DNA of 64,000 bases from JACRLV01 sp045863555 (GTDB taxonomy: Bacteria; Planctomycetota; Phycisphaerae; UBA1845; Fen-1342). The stretch lies in NCBI GenBank assembly GCA_045863555.1, contig BTUU01000006.1:248001-312000 (forward strand), given 5' to 3'. This document shows, in pieces, positions 8,987 to 18,901 of this stretch (its first letter is position 1; each line of letters opens with the position of its first letter). The notes under the pieces are model-generated. The model did not search any database, was not told where the DNA came from, and saw only the letters and a program-made list of their open reading frames with translations. Position numbers and translations under genes: made by a program.

Positions 8987-10249
8987 ATGGCGAAGCACGA
9001 CGTATCGAATCTGGCGCTTGCCGCGCATGGCAAGAAACGCATTCTGTGGGCCGATCGCGACATGCCGGTTCTGGCGCTCATCCGTCAGCGCTTCGAGAAG
9101 AAGAAGCCGCTCAAGGGCCTGCGGATGGGCGCGTGCATGCACGTGACCAGCGAGACGGCGAACCTGATGCGGACGCTCAAGGCTGGCGGCGCCGACATCT
9201 CCCTTTGCGCGTCCAACCCGCTCAGCACGCAGGATGACACGGCCGCCAGCCTGGTGAAGGACTTCGGCGTGCCTGTTTTCGCCCGGCGCGGCGAGGACAA
9301 GAAGACGTTCTACAAGCACCTCAATGCCGTCATCGATTCGAAGCCGAACATCACGATGGACGACGGGGCGGACCTCGTGAACCTGCTGCATGGCGAGCGG
9401 GCGAAGGCGGGGGCTGAGATCGTCGCGAGCATGGAGGAGACGACGACGGGCGTGATCCGGCTCCGCGCGATGGAGTCGCAGGGAATCCTGAAGTTCCCCG
9501 TGATCGCCGTGAATGACGCCGACACCAAGCACCTCTTTGACAACCGCTACGGCACCGGCCAGTCGACGCTCGACGGCGTCGTCCGCGCGACCGACTGCCT
9601 GCTCGCAGGCAAGCGCGTCGTCGTCGCGGGCTACGGCTGGTGCGGCCGCGGCGTGGCGTCGCGAGCCCGCGGGGCCGGGGCGCTGGTGACGGTCACCGAG
9701 ATCGACCCGCTCAAGGCCCTCGAAGCGGTCATGGACGGCTTCCAGGTCGCGCCGATGGACAAGGCGGCCGCCGATGGTGAAGTGTTCATCACCGTGACGG
9801 GTAACAAGCACGTGCTGCGAGCCGAGCACTTCAAGAAGATGCGAAATGGCGCGACAATCTGCAACAGCGGCCATTTCGACGTCGAGATCGACATTCCCGC
9901 ACTCGCGGCGATGAGCAAGGAAGTCCGCAAGGAAGTCCGCACGAACGTCGACGAGTACGTCATCAGCAAGGACAAATCGATCTTCCTGCTGGCGGAAGGC
10001 CGACTGGTGAACCTCGCGGCGGCGACGGGTCACCCGGCCAGCGTCATGGACATGAGCTTTGCAACGCAGGCGCTGGCCGCGGAATGGGCTCATAAGCAGG
10101 GCAAGAAACTCGGCATGCACGTGCACGACGTGCCGAAGGAGATCGAGGACAGCGTGGCCGCGCTGAAGCTCGCCGCGATGAACGTGAAGATCGACAAGCT
10201 GACGAAGGACCAGGTCGCGTACCTGTCGAGTTCGCACGAGGGTACGTAA
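8987..10249 (+). CDS. ahcY: Adenosylhomocysteinase (S-adenosyl/S-inosyl-homocysteine hydrolase type)
   Basis: 420-aa cytosolic enzyme that hydrolyses S-adenosylhomocysteine to adenosine and homocysteine, closing the methylation cycle. Visible motifs: GACMHVTSETANLMRTL near the N-terminus, DDGADLVN, the NAD-binding GYGWCGRGVASRARGAGA with TEIDPLKALEAVMDGF, NSGHFDVEID, and the C-terminal ATGHPASVMDMSFATQALA. The GYGWCGRG form and the short length are those of the archaeal/Thermotoga branch, some members of which prefer S-inosylhomocysteine. ATG 8987 has GGAG at 9 nt; upstream in-frame ATGs at 8969 and 8972 are less well placed. Confidence 0.95.
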   Translation: MAKHDVSNLALAAHGKKRILWADRDMPVLALIRQRFEKKKPLKGLRMGACMHVTSETANLMRTLKAGGADISLCASNPLSTQDDTAASLVKDFGVPVFARRGEDKKTFYKHLNAVIDSKPNITMDDGADLVNLLHGERAKAGAEIVASMEETTTGVIRLRAMESQGILKFPVIAVNDADTKHLFDNRYGTGQSTLDGVVRATDCLLAGKRVVVAGYGWCGRGVASRARGAGALVTVTEIDPLKALEAVMDGFQVAPMDKAAADGEVFITVTGNKHVLRAEHFKKMRNGATICNSGHFDVEIDIPALAAMSKEVRKEVRTNVDEYVISKDKSIFLLAEGRLVNLAAATGHPASVMDMSFATQALAAEWAHKQGKKLGMHVHDVPKEIEDSVAALKLAAMNVKIDKLTKDQVAYLSSSHEGT

Positions 10250-10314
10250 AGATCCGGGCGGCCGCTTGAGTGCGGCCGTCGAGCGAAGGCTCTCAGGGGG
10301 GCGTCAAAGCCCGG

Positions 10315-10351
10315 AACCGCGCCGACGCCCGCCGTCGGCGCGGTTTTCTAT
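10315..10351 (+). terminator. Rho-independent terminator after ahcY
   Basis: Perfect 10-bp GC-rich stem (CCGCGCCGAC / GTCGGCGCGG, extended by two A-T pairs), a 7-nt loop and then TTTT. A second small hairpin (GGCCGC...GCGGCC) lies just ahead of it. This is among the cleanest terminators in the window. Confidence 0.88.
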
Positions 10352-10394
10352 TTCGGTGGCGTTTCTGGCAATGCGCCGAACCCCCCGGGTCGCC

Positions 10395-10400
10395 TATAAT
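10395..10400 (+). promoter_or_regulatory. Sigma-70 -10 box for the antitoxin-toxin pair
   Basis: A perfect TATAAT lies 31 nt ahead of the antitoxin ATG, directly after the ahcY terminator. No good -35 box is visible at 16-18 nt, as would suit a promoter that needs an activator or is weak. Position and isolation between a terminator and a new operon support it. Confidence 0.4.
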
Positions 10401-10431
10401 GGGAAGAACCGGGAACCCGCCGGAGACCAAT

Positions 10432-10677
10432 ATGGCATCGCCGCCCGTAGATGCGCTTGTTGAGCAAATCAAACGTCTGTCACCGGAGCAGCAGGTCGAA
10501 CTTGCGGAAGCGGTGGATCGGCTGACGTGGACGTCGCGCTGGCGTGCTATCTGCGAGCGGATCGAGGCCCGCGCCTCGGGGCAACCCGAGGTCTCTGAAG
10601 CGGAAATTGACGAAAATGTTGACGCAGTGCGACAGGAGAAACCGCTATCCGCGCGGTCCTCGACACGTCAGTCCTGA
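10432..10677 (+). CDS. Antitoxin-like small protein of a PIN toxin pair
   Basis: 81 aa. The N-terminal helix pattern VDALVEQIKRLSPEQQVELAEAVDRL is that of small addiction-module antitoxins of the type that pair with VapC-like toxins. A Glu-rich stretch (SEAEIDENVDAVRQE) follows, where antitoxins contact the toxin. CGGAG lies 6 nt before the ATG. Its last 31 nt overlap the beginning of the toxin in another frame, more than the few-base overlap usual in such pairs. It probably represses its own promoter and neutralises the PIN ribonuclease. Confidence 0.75.
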   Translation: MASPPVDALVEQIKRLSPEQQVELAEAVDRLTWTSRWRAICERIEARASGQPEVSEAEIDENVDAVRQEKPLSARSSTRQS

Positions 10678-11065
10678 TCAGTGCGTTGCTCAAGGGATGG
10701 TGGCGCCAGATTGCGGCCGCCATCAGCTCCGGGCGCTTGTTCATCGTCGCATCGCCTAACTCGATTGAGGAATTCTCGGAAGTAGTCGCGCGCCCCCGGT
10801 TCGCTCGATTAGTCGATCAGACTGACTCTGAGGAGATTGCCGGTCTTCTCCGTCGCGCAGAACTCCATCGCCCGACCGATTTTCCACAGGTATGCCGCGA
10901 TCCCAGTGATGATTTTCTCCTCGCCCTCTCTGCTGCTGCGTCTGCCGATGTTCTCGTTACACGAGATGAGGACTTGCTCGCGCTAGGAAGCTACGGGCAA
11001 ACGGAGATCATCCACGTGGCGGAATTTCTCTCGCGGCTCGCCTCCGACACGCCAAATTTCTCGAC

Positions 11066-11069
<4 letters not shown>
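10647..11069 (+). CDS. PIN-domain (VapC-like) toxin with non-standard start
   Basis: 140 aa if read from the conserved N-terminus. The PIN core begins IRAVLDTSVLISALL, whose Asp is the first catalytic acidic residue; the Glu in SIEEFSEV and the Asp pairs in DPSDDFLLALS and LVTRDEDLL complete the metal site. It is predicted to be a Mg-dependent ribonuclease held in check by the upstream antitoxin. In this frame there is a stop at 10620 and no ATG or GTG before the catalytic Asp; the first usual start is TTG at 10686, which would delete it. An AGGAG sits 8 nt before an ATC at 10647, so I place the start there. Either an ATC start is used or the gene has lost its ATG. Its stop overlaps the stop of the convergent clpB. 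Confidence 0.75.
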
Positions 11070-13720
<2,651 letters not shown>

Positions 13721-14076
13721 TTCGGCGCCTCCTTCTGCCGCCGGCGCAAACCGGACGACGCCGGAAAAGAATGCATGCCTCATGCCAGCGGTTGTCGGCC
13801 CGTCGGGTGCCATCCGGCGGGAAAACGCGATAAATGGTCTGCCACAATGGCATTAGCGTCAGGCAGGCAGACCGGCAGCGGTGTCGCAATCGCGTCCCGA
13901 CCGCCCACCTGTCCGTCGAGCGCATCCATCGATGTCGAGGCGAACAGTCAGAATGTGCGTCCGGGAGCCGAATTCGATTGACATTCCACGATCCTGCGAT
14001 TCTCATTCCCCCGCGGGTCGAATCCAACCTCGGCCTCCGGCGCGGTGCGATGCGCGGAGTCCCCTCGGAGAAACGC
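13721..14076. other. Divergent spacer between clpB and the VOC gene
   Basis: 356 nt with no supported gene. It must hold the promoters of both clpB (leftward) and the VOC gene (rightward). I see a -24/-12-like element near 13780 and a small palindrome TGCCA-ACA... at 13840-13852 (TGCCA / TGGCA). No CIRCE-type TTAGCACTC repeat is present. Confidence 0.5.
13772..13788 (-). promoter_or_regulatory. Sigma-54-like -24/-12 element ahead of clpB
   Basis: On the minus strand the sequence CTGGCATGAGGCATGCA has the invariant GG and GC exactly 10 nt apart and differs from the yTGGCACgrnnnTTGCw consensus at only two of the strongly conserved positions. It lies about 52 nt before the clpB ATG, a suitable leader length. 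A single match in GC-rich DNA can arise by chance. Confidence 0.3.
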
Positions 14077-14451
14077 ATGGCAGCGCCAGTTGTTCACTTT
14101 GAAATCGGAATCAAGGACACCGCCAAGGCACGCGCCTTCTACGGCCCCCTCTTCGGCTGGGAGTTCAGCGATTACGGCCCCGCGTCCATGATCGCCAACA
14201 TCGGCGGTATGTGCGGCGGCCAGGGCATCGGCGGCCACCTGAACAACCTCGGCCACCCCCCGCACAATTACTGCGTCATCTACGCCCTGGTCGACAACCT
14301 CGAAGCGACGATCGCCCAGGCGACCAAGCTCGGCGGCAAGTCCGTCGTTCCGCCGACGGAAGTGCCGGGGATGGGCCACTTCGCATGGATTACCGACCCT
14401 GAGGGCAACTGCGTCGGCCTCTGGAAGGCCGCGCCGCAGCAACAGGGCTAG
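14077..14451 (+). CDS. VOC (glyoxalase-fold) family protein
   Basis: 124 aa, one vicinal-oxygen-chelate domain made of two beta-alpha-beta-beta-beta units: VVHFEIGIKDTAKARAFYGPLFGWEF and NYCVIYALVDNLEATIAQATKLGG...GHFAWITDPEGNCVGLW. The conserved His6 and the Glu/Asp in the last strand are in metal-ligand positions. Such single-domain proteins act as lyases, dioxygenases or resistance proteins; the substrate cannot be read. ATG 14077 follows CGGAG by 6 nt. Confidence 0.88.
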   Translation: MAAPVVHFEIGIKDTAKARAFYGPLFGWEFSDYGPASMIANIGGMCGGQGIGGHLNNLGHPPHNYCVIYALVDNLEATIAQATKLGGKSVVPPTEVPGMGHFAWITDPEGNCVGLWKAAPQQQG

Positions 14452-14494
14452 ACGCCGCCACGTCTGACGACGTGCCACGGTATGGTCGACCACC

Positions 14495-14543
14495 GGCGCG
14501 CGACGCCCACCTCGCACGAGACTGGGCGTCGCGGCCTTTTTTT
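14495..14543 (+). terminator. Rho-independent terminator after the VOC gene
   Basis: Perfect 11-bp stem CGCGACGCCCA / TGGGCGTCGCG, with GGC/GCC pairing extended around one bulged base, then TTTTTTT. It lies 44 nt past the stop codon. Confidence 0.9.
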
Positions 14544-14591
14544 GCCGCTGGCGTCGAACGGGATTGGGGGAAATGCCGGCTCGGCCGAAGT

Positions 14592-15074
14592 TCACGGCCA
14601 GCGCAGAACGATCTGCATCTCCGGCTCGTGGCGGCTCTGGATGTAGAGGAAAATCGCCAGCGCAGTCGCGATCCAGTAGTCGCGCGGGGCGAGCCACCAC
14701 CAGCTTGGGCGGTGCCACTCGATGAACTGCGGTCGGAACCGGCGGATGCCAAAGTGCGGATTGAAAACGAACCAGAGAAAGTCCTCGATCACCCAGAAAA
14801 ACAGGATGAAGGCGATCGAGCGCGCCTCGCCATACCAGGTCCAGGGAACGCGGAACGCGAAGGGGATATGGGCGATCAGGGCGACGAAGATCAGCGTCCA
14901 GAGGTGGTAACCGGTGATCGGGCGGCCTGGAAAGAGCCGGTTCAGCCAGGTGTTCTTGAGCCGCCAGGTTGGCAGATTCGCCGCCCAGCCCGCCGGCCCC
15001 TCGATCTGGATCTCGATCAGGGCGAAACACGCGGCGCACGCGATAACCGCGACAAAGAAAAGCAGATCGTACAT
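14592..15074 (-). CDS. Small integral membrane protein, unknown function
   Basis: 160 aa. Starts MYDLLFFVAVIACAACFALIE, an N-terminal membrane segment; three more hydrophobic segments follow (TLIFVALIAHIPFAF; IAFILFFWVIEDFLWFVF; YWIATALAIFLYIQS). Rich in Trp near the membrane edges. Not recognised; no motif suggests an enzyme. It is convergent with the VOC gene and divergent from the prepilin gene. Confidence 0.75.
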   Translation of the reverse strand: MYDLLFFVAVIACAACFALIEIQIEGPAGWAANLPTWRLKNTWLNRLFPGRPITGYHLWTLIFVALIAHIPFAFRVPWTWYGEARSIAFILFFWVIEDFLWFVFNPHFGIRRFRPQFIEWHRPSWWWLAPRDYWIATALAIFLYIQSRHEPEMQIVLRWP

Positions 15075-15151
15075 AGACTCTTCATGATATCGGAAAAGGG
15101 GCGGCCGGTTCCGAAGCCCGCGGCGGGCGTCGGTTCGCGGAAAAAATTGTC

Positions 15152-15180
15152 TTGAATTCCGTTTCCGGGTGACGTATCCT
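15152..15180 (+). promoter_or_regulatory. Sigma-70 promoter for the prepilin-like gene
   Basis: TTGAAT, 17-nt spacer, TATCCT. The predicted transcript would begin near 15187, so the ATG at 15186 would not be inside it; this favours the downstream ATG at 15261 as the real start. Confidence 0.45.
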
Positions 15181-15260
15181 CTGAGATGGAGCAGTGGGAG
15201 CAGTCCCGAATCACCGCCGTCCGGAGCGCGACGGGCGGCATCTATCCGGGGCCCCGTCGA

Positions 15261-16202
15261 ATGGCGATCGATCGAAGAACTCGTGAGCCCCGTTCAAAGG
15301 CCGCCTTCTCGCTGGCGGAGTTGCTCGTCGTTATTGGTATTCTCTCGCTCCTTTTCGCGATTTTGCTGCCGCCGCTTCAGATGGCGCGTCAGCAGGCGCT
15401 TCAGACGCGCTGCTCCGTTAATCTCCAGCAGGTTGGGCGGAGCCTCGCCACCGTCTTCTACGAGACCAACCATTACCCGCTGACCGACGACGGCGGAGCG
15501 CCGATCCGCTACACGTGGATCGATGTTCTGATCCAGAATCGTTATCTCTCGGAGTCCACGAGCGGCCGGATTCCGGACCGCAGCGTCGGCTACTGCCCGC
15601 TTGACCGGCTCCCCGACTCGCTGAACTCGGCCCGAAACAGCAACCTGATCTACCCGCCCGACCGGAATCTCCGGGGCGTCGACTACAGCTACGGCATCGG
15701 CGTGCCGCTCGCGTCCGGGGGCTGGGAGCTGCGCACCCCCAGTACGCCCGGCAACCGGCGCTTCAGGGATTACGACCGGAACATCTCCGGGCGCGTCCTG
15801 GCCGCGGATGCCTACGACACGTCGATCTACAACCTGAGCGGGGGTGCGCTGGTGACCGACGTGTGGAACAACCCGACGCAATACGACAATACGATCGCGT
15901 GGGGGCGGCACCGCACTTCGCACGGCGGCCCCGGCGCCGCCAATATCCTCTACCAGGACGCGCACGTCAGTGCCGTCCGATACGACGCGAACGCCGCGCG
16001 GCCGGTCAACACGTCCCTAACGTTCGTGTGGAGACCAGGTGAATCGGTGAACGTCAACCCGAACGATCGGATCGACGACGACGGTTACCCGAACCAGGCG
16101 GCCCCGAACTTCGCCAGCACGCCGCAGGGGAACGCAATCCCCGACACACTCGTGCCGCTCTGGTTTACGCAGAACCACCGCTGGACGCTGATCTCGAAGT
16201 AA
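15261..16202 (+). CDS. Prepilin-type secreted protein with H-X9-DG motif
   Basis: 313 aa in a planctomycete family of type II/IV-pilin-like proteins. After a basic leader comes the cleavage/methylation helix FSLAELLVVIGILSLLFAIL; cleavage would be before Phe, with Glu at +5. The C-terminal part has HGGPGAANILYQDAHVSAV, related to the H-X9-DG motif. Such proteins occur in very large paralogous families in planctomycetes and are presumed to be surface pseudopilins. An upstream in-frame ATG (15186) would add 25 residues but coincides with the predicted transcription start. Confidence 0.85.
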   Translation: MAIDRRTREPRSKAAFSLAELLVVIGILSLLFAILLPPLQMARQQALQTRCSVNLQQVGRSLATVFYETNHYPLTDDGGAPIRYTWIDVLIQNRYLSESTSGRIPDRSVGYCPLDRLPDSLNSARNSNLIYPPDRNLRGVDYSYGIGVPLASGGWELRTPSTPGNRRFRDYDRNISGRVLAADAYDTSIYNLSGGALVTDVWNNPTQYDNTIAWGRHRTSHGGPGAANILYQDAHVSAVRYDANAARPVNTSLTFVWRPGESVNVNPNDRIDDDGYPNQAAPNFASTPQGNAIPDTLVPLWFTQNHRWTLISK

Positions 16203-16224
16203 CCCCGCGGGCCCTTCGCCGCCC

Positions 16225-17661
16225 CTATTCCACCCGATGGATCATGACGGTGTCCGTCGCCCCGCGCTGCGTCGGCTGGGTTGACGCCAGGACGACCACG
16301 AGTTCGCCGACGGCCGCCAGGCTGCGGCGCTTCAGGATCGTGTTGAGCGCTCCAAGCAGCGCTGCCGGATGCTCGTGGCCGGGGACGCAGACCGGTACGA
16401 CGCCGTAGAGGAGTCCCATTCGACGCGCGACGGCGGGCGCCGCCGTGAGGCCCACGACGGGCATCGGAAGGCGGTAGCGGGCCATCAGCCGCACGGTATC
16501 GCCGGATGTCGTCCACACGGCGACCAGCTTCGCCCCCAGGTGCAGCGCGGTCCGGGCCGCGCCTTCGGCGAGTGCGGCGGCTCGCGGTTCACCGCCGCCC
16601 GCCCGCTCGTCGGTCGTTTCCGACCGGCTCTCACTCCGGAAGGCCTCGGTCGCCGTGGCGACACGGCGCATGATCTCGACCGCGGCCAGCGGAAACTCGC
16701 CCGACGCCGTCTCCGCCGAGAGCATGACCGCGTCGACGCCGTCGAGGATCGCGTTCGCGACGTCGCTGATCTCCGCCCGCGTCGGGACGGGCGTCGAGAT
16801 CATGCTCTGGAGCATCTGCGTCGCGATGATCACGGGCTTTCCGACTTCGCGGCAGCGCGCCGTCAGCGACTTTTGCACCAGCGGCACCTGCCAGGCGTCC
16901 ATCTCGACGCCGAGGTCGCCGCGGGCCACCATGATTCCGTTCGAAAGCGCCAGTATCTCATCCAGGTGCTCCAGCGCCTCGACCTTTTCGATCTTTGAGA
17001 TGATCCCGACCGACCCGCGGGCCCGGTCGATCGCCTTCCGCAGATCGATCAGGTCGTACGGCGTGCGGACGAACGACAGGGCCACGTAGTCGAGCCGGTT
17101 GGCGATCGCCCACTCCAGATCCGCACGATCCTTGTCCGTGAGCGCCGGCGTGTTGAGCCGGGTATCGGGGAGGTTCACGCCCTTGCGAGTGGAGATGACG
17201 CCGCCGACCGTGCACGTGCAGACCGCCCGCTCCTCGTCGTGGTCCACGACCAGCAGCCGCACCAGGCCGTCATCGATGAACACGCGATGGCCGACGGACA
17301 GTTCGTCCAGGAGCGTCGGGTACGTGATGGTCAGTTGCTCGGCCGTGCAGTCGGCGTCGCCGCGGACGATCGACACGCGATCGCCCACCTTCAGCGTTGC
17401 CTTTCCGCCCGCGACCGCGTTGAGCCGGATCTTCGGGCCGCACAGGTCGCCGAGAACGGCCACGGCGCGGTCCTGTTCCGTGGACCAGGCGCGGACGCGC
17501 TCCAGCGCCAGCAGATGCTGCGCATGCGTGCCGTGCGAGAAGTTGAGGCGGCAGACATTCACGCCCGCTTCGAGGAGCGATTCGAGCCGGCCCGGGGGCT
17601 CCGTGGCCGGGCCGAGCGTGGCCACGATCCTGGTCCGGATGAAGGGGTCAGCAGGCTTCAT
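16225..17661 (-). CDS. pyk: Pyruvate kinase
   Basis: 478-aa glycolytic enzyme, phosphoenolpyruvate + ADP to pyruvate + ATP. Signatures: RTRIVATLGPAT at the N-terminus, CRLNFSHGTHAQH, GDLCGPKIRLN, the active-site IISKIEKVEALEHLDEIL, GIMVARGDLGVE, TQMLQSMISTPVPTRAE and DVANAILDGVDAVMLSAETA. The C-terminal allosteric domain is complete. Length is normal for the family. It converges with the prepilin gene, 22 nt between stops. Confidence 0.96.
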   Translation of the reverse strand: MKPADPFIRTRIVATLGPATEPPGRLESLLEAGVNVCRLNFSHGTHAQHLLALERVRAWSTEQDRAVAVLGDLCGPKIRLNAVAGGKATLKVGDRVSIVRGDADCTAEQLTITYPTLLDELSVGHRVFIDDGLVRLLVVDHDEERAVCTCTVGGVISTRKGVNLPDTRLNTPALTDKDRADLEWAIANRLDYVALSFVRTPYDLIDLRKAIDRARGSVGIISKIEKVEALEHLDEILALSNGIMVARGDLGVEMDAWQVPLVQKSLTARCREVGKPVIIATQMLQSMISTPVPTRAEISDVANAILDGVDAVMLSAETASGEFPLAAVEIMRRVATATEAFRSESRSETTDERAGGGEPRAAALAEGAARTALHLGAKLVAVWTTSGDTVRLMARYRLPMPVVGLTAAPAVARRMGLLYGVVPVCVPGHEHPAALLGALNTILKRRSLAAVGELVVVLASTQPTQRGATDTVMIHRVE

Positions 17662-17847
17662 GCGTCACGGCTCTCTTATCGGCAGGTTCCGAATCCGCCA
17701 GGCGGCACTATACCGCGTGAAGGTCGGTCAATTTCGTTGAATCGGTCGGGAAGACGCCGCGACGCGGACGGCCGCCGAACCGTAGAATAGACGGCGGGAC
17801 CGCGCCGCCGGCGGCGCGCGGTCAGGGCCGGATTTCCCGAGGCGTCG

Positions 17848-18771
17848 ATGGGCTGGCAGGATCGAGATTACAACGCGGACGGCGAGGGCGCTGGCGCGGG
17901 GCGGCGCTTCTGGTCTGACCTGCGGATGTTCCTCCCGCCGCCCGCGACGCTGGCGCTGGTTCTGGTGCACTTCGTCGCATACTTCGCGGTGCTCGGGGTC
18001 GGCTACGGAAATGCCCCGCAGGAATCCGTGCCACTGGCCCTGAGCAGTGGGTATCTCTCGCCGTACGCGGTTCTGGCCCATCCGATCGCCGCGAATTCGG
18101 GACTCGCCTCGTCGATTTCGATCTTCGTGATCTGGGTCGTGGGGACGGCGGTCGAGCAGCTCATCGGTCCGAACCGGCTCTTCACGCTCTACGTGCTCGG
18201 AAATGTCTTTTCCGGAATCGGCTACGTCGCGGTCGCCGGCTTTCTTCCGGGACTCGCAACCGGACCCCTCGCGGTCCCGCTCGGCGCGGTGCTGGCGTGG
18301 TCGGTCGTGATCGTCCGCCACTTTCCGTACGAGGTGATTTCGCTCTTCGGATTCGTCGTCCGCGTCATGCGCTTCTGCGGCGTGGTGCTGGCGGTTGCCG
18401 CGATCGCCGCGCTGCTCCGCTACCGGGCCGGCGCGGCGGCCCTGGCGGCCGGCGGGCTGACCGCGGCCGGCGCGGCGTACGTGCTCGAAGTGCTGGCGCT
18501 GCGGCATGCGGAGGGGCCGGGGCGTCGCCGACGGCTCCGCCGCCGCAGCCGACCGCAGGATCCGCCTGAGATGGAATACCTCTCGGAAGATGAGCAGCCG
18601 GAATACGACGAGTACCAGGACGACGAAGAAGACACCTCGATCAACGTCGACGACCTACTGGAGAAGATCAGCCGCAGCGGGATCGCGTCGCTCACCCCCG
18701 AAGAACGCGATCGCCTCGAGCAAGCCCGCCAGGAACGCCTCCGCAAGGAGGAGCGGTCCCGCGCGCGGTAG
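17848..18771 (+). CDS. Rhomboid-like membrane protein, probable pseudoprotease
   Basis: 307 aa with about six transmembrane segments (residues 30-215) and a cytoplasmic tail. The tail has an acidic linker followed by DDLLEKISRSGIASLTPEERDRLEQAR, the short C-terminal domain seen on many rhomboid-family proteins. The transmembrane order fits the rhomboid fold, but the segment where active rhomboids carry the catalytic GxSG reads AVPLGAVLAW with no Ser, and no paired catalytic His is evident. So it is probably a non-catalytic family member that binds or sorts membrane proteins. The family call rests on the tail and the overall layout. Confidence 0.7.
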   Translation: MGWQDRDYNADGEGAGAGRRFWSDLRMFLPPPATLALVLVHFVAYFAVLGVGYGNAPQESVPLALSSGYLSPYAVLAHPIAANSGLASSISIFVIWVVGTAVEQLIGPNRLFTLYVLGNVFSGIGYVAVAGFLPGLATGPLAVPLGAVLAWSVVIVRHFPYEVISLFGFVVRVMRFCGVVLAVAAIAALLRYRAGAAALAAGGLTAAGAAYVLEVLALRHAEGPGRRRRLRRRSRPQDPPEMEYLSEDEQPEYDEYQDDEEDTSINVDDLLEKISRSGIASLTPEERDRLEQARQERLRKEERSRAR

Positions 18772-18901
18772 AATCCCGTCCCGACAGCTCCGCGATTTCG
18801 GAACCCGTCACCGCGCAACGCCTCAAAGACCCGGGCGCCGGCGGCAGATCGTGGTCAGACCGTTCTGGCGATCGCGGCGCCCAGCGTGAGGGATTCCCGC
18901 C

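Noticed and set aside
13721..14076. CIRCE (HrcA) operator before clpB
   Set aside because: No TTAGCACTC-N9-GAGTGCTAA-like repeat could be found on either strand.
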